From JAJXSS01 sp964547135 (GTDB lineage: Bacteria; Planctomycetota; Phycisphaerae; Phycisphaerales; Phycisphaeraceae), in the NCBI GenBank assembly GCA_964547135.1, contig CAZJMK010000078.1, positions 1-13,991 on the forward strand: a stretch of DNA of 13,991 nt, read 5' to 3'. Positions 5,196-12,257 of the stretch are shown here, piece by piece. The position numbers and the translations under genes were made by a program. Under the pieces are notes generated by a model. That model ran no database searches and was not told the DNA's origin. It saw only the letters and a list, made by a program, of their open reading frames with translations. The first letter of the stretch is position 1; the number at the start of each line of letters is the position of its first letter.

Positions 5196-6140
5196 ATGCG
5201 CATTCTGCTTGCCAATCCCCGCGGGTTCTGTGCCGGCGTCAACATGGCGATTCAGTGCGTCGAAGAAGCGCTGAAAATCGTCGGCCAACCTTTGTTTGTC
5301 TATCACGAAATCGTACACAACCGTCACGTCGTTGATCGCTTTGTCCGTCAGGGCGTCATCTTCGTGGACCACATCGACGAAGTGCCCCCGCGCGGCACGG
5401 TGATTTTCAGTGCCCATGGGGTCAGTCCCGAAGTTCGCCGTCGTGCCCGTGAACGGCAATGCACCATGATCGACGCCACCTGTCCGCTGGTGACCAAGGT
5501 GCATATGGAAGCCATCCGTTACGCCAGGCAGGGCTTTCGCATTCTGCTCATCGGCCACGCCGGGCACGATGAAGTCGTCGGCACCGTCGGCGAAGCCCCG
5601 CAAGCCATCACCATTGTCGAATCGCCCGAAGATGTGAACCGTCTGCCCTTTTCCGACAGCGACAAATTGGTGTACCTCACGCAGACCACGCTCAGTTGCG
5701 ACGATGCCGGGGTGATCATCGAGGCGATCAAAAAGCGTTACCCCCATGTGAAGGAACCGCCCAGTTCCGACATCTGCTATGCCACGACCAATCGGCAGCA
5801 GGCGGTGTCGGCGTTGGTGGACGAGTCGGACCTGATACTGGTGGTGGGTTCGAAAAACAGTTCCAACTCGGTTCGGCTGACGGAAATCGCCCAGAACCGC
5901 GGCATCAAGGCGCATCTGGTGGACGACATCAGCGAAATCAACCACGCCTGGTTTGCGGGGATTGATACTGTCGTGCTCACAGCCGGGGCCTCGGCGCCGG
6001 AGGATTTGGTGCAGGAAATCATCAGCGACCTGCAAGCCAAATACAACGCCACGGTGGAGCACCATAATGTGGTCGATGAAGACATGCACTTTGAATTGCC
6101 GGTGAGCCTGCGCGTGCTGCGTGAAAATCAACCGGCGTGA
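5196..6140 (+). CDS. ispH: 4-hydroxy-3-methylbut-2-enyl diphosphate reductase
   Basis: IspH (LytB), 314 residues, normal length. It performs the last step of the MEP isoprenoid pathway, reducing HMBPP to IPP and DMAPP with a [4Fe-4S] cluster in the cytoplasm. The three cluster cysteines are visible: C12 (NPRGFCAGVN), C96 (IDATCPLVTK) and C194 (SDICYATTNRQ). Substrate-binding H41 (EIVHN), H74 (FSAHGVS), H124 with catalytic E126 (GHAGHDEVVG), T167 region (LTQTTLS) and SSNS (222-225) are also present. The SD GGAG (5187-5190) lies 5 nt before the ATG. It stands alone; no other MEP genes are in the window. The next gene starts 59 bp downstream and belongs to a restriction-modification island, so that junction is a likely insertion boundary. 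A long antisense frame over it is a shadow. Confidence 0.97.
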   Translation: MRILLANPRGFCAGVNMAIQCVEEALKIVGQPLFVYHEIVHNRHVVDRFVRQGVIFVDHIDEVPPRGTVIFSAHGVSPEVRRRARERQCTMIDATCPLVTKVHMEAIRYARQGFRILLIGHAGHDEVVGTVGEAPQAITIVESPEDVNRLPFSDSDKLVYLTQTTLSCDDAGVIIEAIKKRYPHVKEPPSSDICYATTNRQQAVSALVDESDLILVVGSKNSSNSVRLTEIAQNRGIKAHLVDDISEINHAWFAGIDTVVLTAGASAPEDLVQEIISDLQAKYNATVEHHNVVDEDMHFELPVSLRVLRENQPA

Positions 6141-6199
6141 AATCCACCGGCCCACAAAATCACTGTATGGATTAAAATACGGCCAATCAGGGGTTCAAC

Positions 6200-7636
6200 A
6201 TGAGCGGCAGGGTAGGCCATCGCAAACGTCTTGTATGCGTCACCGCTGCCAATTTACGCGCCAATCATCTTTACCTGACCGGGCATACGGACTTTTTCCC
6301 GGCTGATTGCTACGGAGCATCCTCCTCCGACAAACCTGCAACGCAATTGCTTCGTCTGGATGTCGCTGGTTTGGCTGAACCCGTTTGGACAGATATTCCC
6401 ACCGATTCCAAGACCGGCAAACCCCGGCGGTTTTTTCGCAAGCGGTCATGGGTACGTTTGTTTTTTCAAAAGCACGGCATCAAACCGGGGGATACCATCG
6501 CCATCGAACGCATGGATTCTCACCACTTCCGTATCACTCCGTTTGATGCCAAGGAGGAGCGAGACCGCCCTTCAACATTTCTTTTTCAAAAAGAACCCGT
6601 CGGCGAAGGGCCTCGCGTCATTGAACTGTTCGCCGGCTGTGGTGGAATGGCTTTAGGTTTCAAGCGCGCCGGATTTCGAACCGTACTGGCCAACGAATGG
6701 GACCGATCCGCCTGTGACAGTTTGCGAGAAAACATCACGGATCGTGTGCTGAACTGCGCTATCCAGGAAATTGAAAAGTTTCCGGATGCGGATGTGGTGG
6801 CGGGCGGTCCGCCCTGTCAGGGTTTCAGCAATTTGGGGGAACGTGTCCCCAACGACCCGCGCAACCAACTCTGGCGGCATTTTTTTCGCTGTGTCGAACA
6901 GGTACGACCCAAGGTTTTCGTATTGGAAAACGTCCCTCCGCTGCTCAAATCCGCCGAGTATCACGAAATGAGACGTCTGGCAGAGACCTTGGGCTACCAA
7001 GTCGAAGGGCGTATTCTCAACGCTGCGGATTTCGGTGTTCCACAAACCCGCAAACGAGCCATTGTCATCGGGTCGTCCATCGGTCAACCGATTTTCCCTG
7101 AACCGACACACATCGACCCGACCAAACGTTCCTTGCTGACCCAACACCTACTTCCATGGCGAACGGTTCGTGATGCCATCGGTCATGTTCCATTGGAACC
7201 CACCGGAATCAACTGGCACATCGGTAGAAACCCCACCCCGATGTCATTACGTCGTTACCGTTGTATCAAAGAGGGCGGCAACCGTTGGCAGTTGCCTCCG
7301 GAATTGATGCCTGATTGTTGGAAACGAAAAACCAAGGGCGGCACGGACTTGTTCGGGCGATTGTGGTGGGACCGACCATCGGTCACGATTCGAACCGAGT
7401 TCTACAAGCCTGAAAAAGGGCGTTACCTTCATCCGATTGCGGATCGACCCATCACTCATCTGGAAGCCTCGTTACTGCAATCGTTTCCTGAAAATTATAA
7501 GTTCTGCGGCAGCAGAATCAGTGTGGGTGTGCAGATCGGCAACGCCGTACCACCCGTATTAGCCCACGCGATTGCTTACGCGGTCATGCAAACGATCGGT
7601 ATCAAGCGTAGCCAAGATCGTTTACGCATCGCGTAG
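6200..7636 (+). CDS. C5-cytosine DNA methyltransferase with extra N-terminal domain
   Basis: A 478-residue protein. The C-terminal 340 residues are a standard C5-cytosine methyltransferase: motif I VIELFAGCGGMALGF (140-154), motif IV GGPPCQGFS (202-210) with catalytic C206, motif VI VLENVPP (241-247), motif VIII near QTRKRAIVIG (282-291), motif IX RPSVTIRTE (392-400) and motif X VGVQIGNAVPP (442-452). Residues 282-440 hold the target-recognition region; the recognition sequence cannot be read. Residues 11-115 form an additional domain with RRFFRKRSWVRLFFQKHGI and KPGDTIAIER, resembling a B3-type DNA-binding fold as found in some restriction enzymes; this is inference. An AGGGG purine stretch (6189-6193) precedes ATG 6200. 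It heads an apparent operon with an HNH nuclease and vsr and should protect DNA from the partner nuclease. Confidence 0.92.
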   Translation: MSGRVGHRKRLVCVTAANLRANHLYLTGHTDFFPADCYGASSSDKPATQLLRLDVAGLAEPVWTDIPTDSKTGKPRRFFRKRSWVRLFFQKHGIKPGDTIAIERMDSHHFRITPFDAKEERDRPSTFLFQKEPVGEGPRVIELFAGCGGMALGFKRAGFRTVLANEWDRSACDSLRENITDRVLNCAIQEIEKFPDADVVAGGPPCQGFSNLGERVPNDPRNQLWRHFFRCVEQVRPKVFVLENVPPLLKSAEYHEMRRLAETLGYQVEGRILNAADFGVPQTRKRAIVIGSSIGQPIFPEPTHIDPTKRSLLTQHLLPWRTVRDAIGHVPLEPTGINWHIGRNPTPMSLRRYRCIKEGGNRWQLPPELMPDCWKRKTKGGTDLFGRLWWDRPSVTIRTEFYKPEKGRYLHPIADRPITHLEASLLQSFPENYKFCGSRISVGVQIGNAVPPVLAHAIAYAVMQTIGIKRSQDRLRIA

Positions 7637-7666
7637 TCGTATTTTTCTTTGAGTGAATATACCGCC

Positions 7667-8231
7667 ATGAAAAAACAAGAGGGCGCCCGAATACGCATTC
7701 GCCGGTTTCTGGCCGCCAACCTTGGTAAGGGTTGTCACGTCAGATGAAATACGTAGAGTTGCAGGTATCAGCGAATGGGCGAGACGACTTCGTGAACTAC
7801 GGGACGAAGAAGGGATGCAGATTCTTTCACATCATGATCGTGACGACTTAAAGCCCAATGAATACCTGTTGGAAACAATGAAACTGCGGCCTGTCATCGC
7901 TCGAGGTGTTTCCGACAAACTCAGAAGAGCGATTCTCGAACGCAATGGGTACACGTGTCAGATATGCGGTTCCGCTGCTGGGGAAGATTCAGGTTGCGCT
8001 CCGGGTAAGCCGTGTCGATTGCAGATTGATCATGTCGTTCCGATCAGCCATGGAGGGTCAGACGCAGAAGTCAACTTGCGTGCCGTGTGTGTTTACTACA
8101 ACAAAGACAAAGCCAATCTCAAAACACCGACTTCCAGGGAAGCGGTCAGTTTCATGTCTTTAATTCGCCGTCAGCCTCGTAATGTTCAATTTGAAATTTA
8201 TCAATTCCTGTCTAGAAAATTTTCTTCGTAG
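7667..8231 (+). pseudogene. HNH restriction endonuclease, frameshifted
   Basis: Reading from ATG 7667 gives MKKQEGARIRIRRFLAANLG and then runs into TGA at 7745-7747. Another frame, open from 7722 to 8231, begins with VVTSDEIRRVAGISEWARR. Removing one G from the GGG at 7729-7731 joins them as NLGKVVTSDEIRR, a natural winged-helix sequence, giving 187 residues. The HNH domain follows at about 83-150: C97 and C100 (CQIC), catalytic H122 (IDHVVP), N136 (VNLRAVC), C141. The second member of the last cysteine pair is Tyr144 (CVYYN) where related enzymes, as I recall them, have CxxCN. It lies 30 bp after the methyltransferase and 14 bp before vsr, so it is the presumed restriction partner. If the frameshift is real, only a truncated product from a weak TTG at 7722 remains. 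Confidence 0.8.
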
Positions 8232-8245
8232 CGGTCGAGGCTGGT

Positions 8246-8668
8246 ATGGGAGATAATCTCACTGTTGTGGAACGCAGTCGCTGTATGAGGGCGATCCGCA
8301 GCAAGGACACCAAGCCTGAACTGCTGGTTCGCAGCTTGGTACATCGCATGGGTTTTCGTTTTCGATTACATGCAGCCGATCTGCCTGGAAAACCTGATCT
8401 GGTGTTTCGATCTCGACGAGCGGTGATTTTCGTTCACGGATGCTATTGGCATCACCATCGCTGTAAAAAAGGAACTGTTTCACCCCAAACCAATGCCGAA
8501 TTCTGGCGCACCAAAAGAACCGCCAATGTCGTGAGAGATCGAAAAATCAGATGCCTGCTTCGTCGTAATGGTTGGCGGATGTTGATCGTATGGGAATGTG
8601 AACTGCGTCAACCCGAAAAGGTTGCCGAGAAAATCAACGTATTCCTGCAAAAACTCGGACGCAACTGA
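8246..8668 (+). CDS. vsr: very short patch repair endonuclease
   Basis: Vsr, 140 residues, full length. It nicks beside T in T:G mismatches that arise when 5-methylcytosine deaminates, so it protects the methyltransferase's own target sites. The catalytic Asp51 (LPGKPDLVF) and zinc ligands C66 and H71 (HGCYWHHH), C73 (RCKKG) and C118 (VWECEL) fall at the positions known from E. coli Vsr. The N-terminal RSRCMRAIRSKDTKPEL (10-26) is also characteristic. GAGG (8237-8240) lies 5 nt before ATG 8246. Its presence in the same operon supports the reading that the methyltransferase makes 5mC. It converges on a minus-strand gene 30 bp away, with no obvious terminator between. Confidence 0.95.
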   Translation: MGDNLTVVERSRCMRAIRSKDTKPELLVRSLVHRMGFRFRLHAADLPGKPDLVFRSRRAVIFVHGCYWHHHRCKKGTVSPQTNAEFWRTKRTANVVRDRKIRCLLRRNGWRMLIVWECELRQPEKVAEKINVFLQKLGRN

Positions 8669-8698
8669 CAAATATCTGTTGCTGCGGTGACGCACTGT

Positions 8699-9616
8699 TC
8701 ATCGGCTGTCCAAATCGATCACCTTGCCCGGCTTGTAAGCCCGATACAGTGCCGGCAAATCAAACTGTCGTGGTCGAATGCGTTCGTCTTCCCTGCCATC
8801 GGTTAGCCCGGACAAGCGCAAGGTCAGTTGCCCCGGCTGTTCCGTCGCTTTTTGCCCGGCAGACGATGCCTTGACCACTGCATCAAACTCGCCACGAACC
8901 TCGCCGTCCATTCCGGGGGGTGGCACACGAATCGTCACCCGACTGGGCAAACGTGGGGCATTGCCCTTGGTGTTGTTTTGCATTTCAACCTGCACCGGGT
9001 CACGCAATTCCGATGCGACAATGACCTGCCCTTTTTCATTGGTCAAATGCACCGAACGAGCCGTGAACGTTGCCGGGTCAATCGTCAGTCGAAGGCGTCG
9101 CTGGGGTAAATCAACCACCCAGTCGGCTCCGTCAACGCCCACCAGCACGGTGTCCTGTTCCGCATCGCCCAGGGGCAGATACACCAGCCCCAGCAACGTC
9201 GTCACATCCAGCGGGCGCACCGGTATCGGCAGCACATCGATTCGTTTGGGGTTAAAGTTTTCATGCCGCCCGACATACACCACCCCATCATCGCGCAGGT
9301 CAAACAACCAATATTCATCAGCGTCGCAACCTGCCCAGAAAAGCGTCTGCCCCAATTTACCCACCGAAATCGCCACGCGATCCGGCGGCATCAACATCAA
9401 ATGCCCTTCACCGGTTTCACGCTGCCGCTTGCCCTTGTGCTGCCAGCGCATTTCGATGTCCGCCCTTGCCCACAATTGATTGATCAGGGCCACATTGCGG
9501 TTGTAGGCGGTCGCCAGTTCCAAATACCGCACCGGCGGCGCCGTGGGGCGAACAGGGGCCGGGGTGCAGGCGAAAAAAGGCAGACACATCAGTAACGCAA
9601 ACAGTTGAATCGTCAA
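8699..9616 (-). CDS. putative lipoprotein of unknown function
   Basis: I do not recognise a named family. From TTG 9616 the protein has 305 residues, starting MTIQLFALLMCLPFFACTPA, a short lipoprotein signal peptide with lipid-attachment Cys17 (FFAC; Phe at -3 is unusual). The mature part has alternating beta-strand-like segments (ARADIEMRWQ, GEGHLMLMPPDRVAISVGKLGQTLFWAG, EYWLFDL, DGVVYVGRHE), suggesting an antiparallel sheet like LolA/LolB-type envelope lipoproteins; this is only a fold guess. It ends with a charged tail. The frame stays open upstream to GTG 9829, which overlaps the stop of the upstream gene (GTGA), but the extra 71 residues are encoded by repeats. ATG 9589 is another start. 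It could be co-transcribed with the upstream hypothetical gene. Confidence 0.65.
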   Translation of the reverse strand: MTIQLFALLMCLPFFACTPAPVRPTAPPVRYLELATAYNRNVALINQLWARADIEMRWQHKGKRQRETGEGHLMLMPPDRVAISVGKLGQTLFWAGCDADEYWLFDLRDDGVVYVGRHENFNPKRIDVLPIPVRPLDVTTLLGLVYLPLGDAEQDTVLVGVDGADWVVDLPQRRLRLTIDPATFTARSVHLTNEKGQVIVASELRDPVQVEMQNNTKGNAPRLPSRVTIRVPPPGMDGEVRGEFDAVVKASSAGQKATEQPGQLTLRLSGLTDGREDERIRPRQFDLPALYRAYKPGKVIDLDSR

Positions 9617-9629
9617 TTGCGGGCAATTC

Positions 9630-9657
9630 AATTTCGAATTTCGAATTTCGAATTTCG
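9630..9657. repeat. 7-bp tandem array (AATTTCG), four units
   Basis: Four perfect AATTTCG units, same family as 4836-4884. It lies just upstream of the lipoprotein signal peptide (within the frame that stays open upstream). It is oriented opposite to the array at 9795-9821, so the two bracket the composite repeat between them. Confidence 0.85.
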
Positions 9658-9669
9658 ATAATTTCTGCG

Positions 9670-9767
9670 CACTTGACCACTGGACCACTTGGCCACTTGA
9701 CCACTTCATCGAATACCCAAGCCCTCGTCCGCCTGCGGCGAGACTCGTGCTTGGCTTGATAAATCCG
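9670..9767 (-). repeat. composite dispersed repeat (copy A, minus orientation)
   Basis: Read on the minus strand this is CGGATTTATCAAGCCAAG, ACGAG, a GC-rich hairpin core, then GGGCTTGGGTATTCGA, GAAGTGG and TCAAGTG. The same order is seen at 13775-13836 (plus) and 13923-13986 (minus). In this copy the distal end is expanded into four 8-mers on the plus strand (ACTTGACC, ACTGGACC, ACTTGGCC, ACTTGACC; 9671-9702). No protein-coding function is apparent. Confidence 0.75.
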
Positions 9768-9778
9768 ACGGTTTCAAC

Positions 9779-9821
9779 AGCGGGTCTTCCCGCTAAATCC
9801 GAAATTCGAAATCCGAAATTC
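9779..9821. repeat. small hairpin plus inverted 7-bp array
   Basis: AGCGGG-TCTT-CCCGCT (9779-9794) is a perfect 6-bp hairpin. It abuts four CGAAAT-type units (AAATCCG, AAATTCG, AAATCCG, AAATTC; 9795-9821), the reverse-strand form of the RATTTCG array. The array stops 4 nt before the stop codon of the hypothetical gene at 9826. Confidence 0.75.
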
Positions 9822-9825
9822 ATTC

Positions 9826-10449
9826 TCACAACTCTCCCGCCAACACTTCTGACAACTGTTCCCGCACTTCCTCAATCTTCGCATCGTCCATGTGCGGATT
9901 GAGCATTTCCAATTGCACATCTTCGCCCCGCGGTTGCAGCAGCCACCATTCCTGAACCTGTCCGTCCGGGCCGGGGGCACCGGGGGCACCGGGGGTTGGT
10001 CTATTTTCCGTGGCCTGATATTTGAGCAATTTCTTGCGCATCAAAATCATGCCCAGCACAAACCGGAACGCTGCCCGTGGTCCCTGATCCGGGTCGCCCA
10101 AACGACGGAACAAACTGAGCAGTGCCGCATCATCCACAAACATGTTGCGCTTCTGATTCGGCTGAGGCACCGTCGATTTCCAATGACTGAACAACCGCTC
10201 CGGTCGCTGCCCTTGCGCCCAAGCCTCGATCGAAATATCCAATCGTTTCAAACCCAGCCCAGCCGCGGCACTGCTGCTGTTGCCAGCTTTACCTTTGCCA
10301 ACTGCTTCCTTCAACTGCGCGATTTGTTCCGCAGTCAATTCCACCAAAGCAGAAATGTACGCTTCACCGGGTTGCAATACACGACCGGTGAAAACACACT
10401 GGCCGGTGGGTCGTTCGATGTCGTAGGCAGGGGCGTTGAATTGCGTCAT
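9826..10449 (-). CDS. conserved-looking hypothetical protein, 207 aa
   Basis: No characterised family recognised; the pattern (YDIERPTGQCVFTGR at 9-23, LFSHWKSTVPQP at 86-97, FRFVLGMILMRKKLLKY at 128-144) recalls a hypothetical protein I associate with planctomycetes. There is no signal peptide. The single Cys18 sits in a CxFTGR turn, without a second pair for a zinc ribbon. Residues 150-164 are a low-complexity GAPGAPGPDG linker, encoded by a 9-bp repeat. The C-terminal part is acidic and helical (DDAKIEEVREQLSEVLAGEL). ATG 10449 is the natural start; the upstream AGAGA is only a weak SD. Its stop overlaps a possible GTG start of the downstream lipoprotein frame, so the two may be one operon. 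No function is proposed. Confidence 0.75.
   Translation of the reverse strand: MTQFNAPAYDIERPTGQCVFTGRVLQPGEAYISALVELTAEQIAQLKEAVGKGKAGNSSSAAAGLGLKRLDISIEAWAQGQRPERLFSHWKSTVPQPNQKRNMFVDDAALLSLFRRLGDPDQGPRAAFRFVLGMILMRKKLLKYQATENRPTPGAPGAPGPDGQVQEWWLLQPRGEDVQLEMLNPHMDDAKIEEVREQLSEVLAGEL
9973..9995. repeat. 9-bp coding repeat (GGGGGCACC)
   Basis: Two GGGGGCACC units followed by GGGGG, inside the hypothetical gene. It is in frame (9 bp) and encodes GAPGAPGP on the minus strand. Unit number could vary between strains without breaking the frame. Confidence 0.75.
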
Positions 10450-10495
10450 GGTCGATCTCTAAATCAACAAAAAACAGTATCACAAAACTGCAACG

Positions 10496-10602
10496 AGTAG
10501 CCAGGTGCTAGTGGCTGGGGGCTTGGCAGATTCGATCATAATGATTGTTTTGCCCAGCTACCAGCCCCAAGCCCCTTTCTCTGTGCCTCTGTGCCTCTGT
10601 GG
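10496..10602. repeat. inverted repeat with an 8-bp tandem repeat
   Basis: GGGGCTTGG (10518-10526) and CCAAGCCCC (10567-10575) form 9-bp arms around 40 nt. Next to the right arm is TGTGCCTC repeated twice and followed by TGTGG (10582-10602). The element fills the 188-bp gap between folD and the hypothetical gene. No T-run follows the stem on either strand, so terminator function is uncertain. Confidence 0.6.
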
Positions 10603-10637
10603 TGCATCTTTGTTTGTTGAATATTGGCGAGGTTGAA

Positions 10638-11486
10638 TCAACTGATTTTGAGTTGCCGCATTGCTGCGCTGGCGGTCTGATCAATCAGCGTGGCGATGGT
10701 CATCGGGCCGACGCCGCCGGGTACGGGGGTGATCCATGCTGCGCGCTGGGCTGCCGATGCAAAATCGACATCGCCGACGTTACCGGGGTTATAACCGGCA
10801 TCGACCACCACCGCGCCGGGCTTGATCCAATCGCCCTTGACGAAGTTGGGTTTGCCCACCGCAGCCACGACGATGTCACCCTCACCCACCACCCTCGGCA
10901 AATCAACTGTGCGTGAGTGGCAAATGGTGACCGTGGCGTCGGCAGCCAGCAGCATCATGGCCATGGGTTTGCCCAAAATCGGACTGCGACCGATCACCAC
11001 CGCCCGTTTGCCAGCGATGGGTATTTGATAAGCCTTGAGGAGTCGCATGATGCCCCCGGGCGTGCAACTGTCAAAACCGGGCAGGCCGAAGGTCATGGAA
11101 CCGAAGCTGTGCAAGGTAACGCCATCGACATCCTTTTCCGCCGGTATCGCTTCAAAGGCTTCGCGTTCGTCGATGTGTCTGGGCACCGGGTGTTGCAGCA
11201 AAATGCCGTGTACCGATGGGTCGGCCCCCAGTTCGCGCAAAGCTTTCACCAGGTCGTGCGTGGTGATATGGGCAGGCAGTTCGATTTTGCGTGATTGCAT
11301 ACCCACCGCTTCGCAGCGTTTGCGTTTCATGGCGGTGTAAGTCACCGAAGCCGGGTCATCACCCACCAGCACCGTCGCCAGACAGGGCGTCACCCCGCAG
11401 CGCGATTGAATGTCACGCACACGCAGGGCACAACTTTCCAGCACCTCTGCCGACACGGTTTTACCATCGAGCATTTGCGCGGTCAT
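10638..11486 (-). CDS. folD: methylenetetrahydrofolate dehydrogenase/cyclohydrolase
   Basis: FolD, 282 residues, usual length. It interconverts 5,10-methylene-THF, 5,10-methenyl-THF and 10-formyl-THF in cytoplasmic one-carbon metabolism. Visible are Y50 and K54 (SVTYTAMKRK), the Lys essential for the cyclohydrolase; Q98 in GILLQHPVP; D121 in KDVDG; the NADP-binding loop GRSPILGKP (166-174); and the C-terminal PGGVGPMT (256-263). ATG 11486 gives the standard FolD N-terminus (MTAQMLDGKTVS); the upstream TTG at 11522 lies in the -35 region of the promoter. There is no SD, and a perfect TATAAT lies only 9 nt before the ATG, so the mRNA is probably leaderless or nearly so. It is unlinked to other folate genes. 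Confidence 0.96.
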   Translation of the reverse strand: MTAQMLDGKTVSAEVLESCALRVRDIQSRCGVTPCLATVLVGDDPASVTYTAMKRKRCEAVGMQSRKIELPAHITTHDLVKALRELGADPSVHGILLQHPVPRHIDEREAFEAIPAEKDVDGVTLHSFGSMTFGLPGFDSCTPGGIMRLLKAYQIPIAGKRAVVIGRSPILGKPMAMMLLAADATVTICHSRTVDLPRVVGEGDIVVAAVGKPNFVKGDWIKPGAVVVDAGYNPGNVGDVDFASAAQRAAWITPVPGGVGPMTIATLIDQTASAAMRQLKIS

Positions 11487-11495
11487 AGAAGGGTG

Positions 11496-11522
11496 ATTAT
11501 AACGATTCACCACCGTTGACAA
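11496..11522 (-). promoter_or_regulatory. folD promoter, near-leaderless
   Basis: On the minus strand TTGTCA (complement of 11517-11522) and a perfect TATAAT (complement of 11496-11501) are 15 bp apart, slightly short. Transcription would begin about 3-4 nt before the folD ATG at 11486, leaving no space for an SD, and none is visible. Confidence 0.55.
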
Positions 11523-11566
11523 GGTTTTTCATTTGGGCTGAAAATAAGCGTTGAAAAATGACAAAC

Positions 11567-11920
11567 TCAATACCCCGGTAAATCGAGGTACTCGGCAAGT
11601 AACACACTTAATTGGTGCAATTCATCCGGTTGTAACCGCCCCACTTTGTTGCGCAAGTGCACTCGGCTGAGGGTGACAATTTGTTCAGGCATGAACTCGG
11701 TGGGTTGTGTCAATCCACTTTTGCCGGGCGACACATGCACGTGATAGTCCACCTGCCGACGAGAGGTTGTTCCCGGTACAACCGTGACGCTGGTTCCACG
11801 CCCACGATTGAACGCATCACATGACACCACCACTGCTGGTCGAAAGCCCGCGGGCTGACCGGGTGATGCCTGCTCTTCATCAACCAATTCGACCAGCCAG
11901 ATATCGCCCCGTTGGATCAT
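11567..11920 (-). CDS. MazF/PemK-family mRNA interferase toxin
   Basis: A 117-residue protein beginning MIQRGDIWLVEL, the standard opening of MazF/PemK toxins (RGDIWxV). It continues with GFRPAVVVSCDAFN (25-38; candidate catalytic R27), SVTVVPGTTS (44-53; T51/T52) and EQIVTLSRVHLRNKVG (79-94), the usual order of conserved strands, and ends in the C-terminal helix DELHQLSVLLAEYLDL. Members cleave single-stranded RNA at short motifs, in the cytoplasm. ATG 11920 overlaps the antitoxin stop (ATGA on the minus strand, 11920-11917), implying translational coupling and a bicistronic operon. A longer frame to 12022 runs into the antitoxin gene and is rejected. All conserved segments are intact. Confidence 0.9.
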   Translation of the reverse strand: MIQRGDIWLVELVDEEQASPGQPAGFRPAVVVSCDAFNRGRGTSVTVVPGTTSRRQVDYHVHVSPGKSGLTQPTEFMPEQIVTLSRVHLRNKVGRLQPDELHQLSVLLAEYLDLPGY

Positions 11921-12150
11921 GCCGACGCTCGCAATAACTTCATCGCGGCACGATTCACCTGCTTCATCAAACGACGCTCGCCTATGCCAGCCGAGGTCTG
12001 ATCCTTCGCCGCTCGGGACCAACGATCATCGGCACGCAATCGGCGCAAGGCATCTTCCAACGTCTGGCTCAGCGTCTGTTTGCGAGACTTGGCGTGAGCT
12101 GTCAACTGGCGTTTGGCTTCCTTGCTGATTCGAATTGTGACTGTATTCAT
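11917..12150 (-). CDS. ribbon-helix-helix antitoxin
   Basis: A 77-residue protein starting MNTVTIRISKEAKRQLTAHA: a beta-strand (TVTIRIS) and two helices (about 9-22 and 26-41, with KQTLSQTLEDALRRLRADD), the ribbon-helix-helix DNA-binding pattern of MazE/ParD-like antitoxins. The basic tail (about 45-77) likely wraps the toxin. ATG 12150 is preceded by AAGGTG (complement of 12155-12160, spacing 4). A longer frame up to 12237 has no SD and crosses the operator region. It is coupled to the downstream MazF-like toxin by a 4-nt overlap and presumably represses its own operon. Confidence 0.85.
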   Translation of the reverse strand: MNTVTIRISKEAKRQLTAHAKSRKQTLSQTLEDALRRLRADDRWSRAAKDQTSAGIGERRLMKQVNRAAMKLLRASA

Positions 12151-12158
12151 GGTGCACC

Positions 12159-12182
12159 TTGATGTTCTGATAATCAATTGTA
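12159..12182 (-). promoter_or_regulatory. candidate antitoxin operator and -10 box
   Basis: TTGAT (12159-12163) and ATCAA (12173-12177) form an inverted repeat with 9-bp spacing just upstream of the antitoxin SD. A minus-strand TACAAT (complement of 12177-12182) abuts it as a -10 candidate. Binding of the RHH antitoxin here would give autorepression. No good -35 is visible. Confidence 0.4.
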
Positions 12183-12257
12183 GCCGATGGTTCGTCTTCA
12201 CCACAGGGCAAACGCATGTGCGAGCATGATTCAGCAAGGTGATGTGTTCGACTTATG

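Noticed and set aside
5121..6155. Long minus-strand open frame (344 codons) over ispH
   Set aside because: It is antisense to a full-length IspH with all cluster cysteines; the long frame follows from GC-rich codon bias.
7722..7735. Programmed ribosomal frameshift in the HNH gene
   Set aside because: The AAGGGT site is not a recognised slippery heptamer and no downstream pseudoknot is apparent; a simple indel explains it better, though phase variation remains possible.
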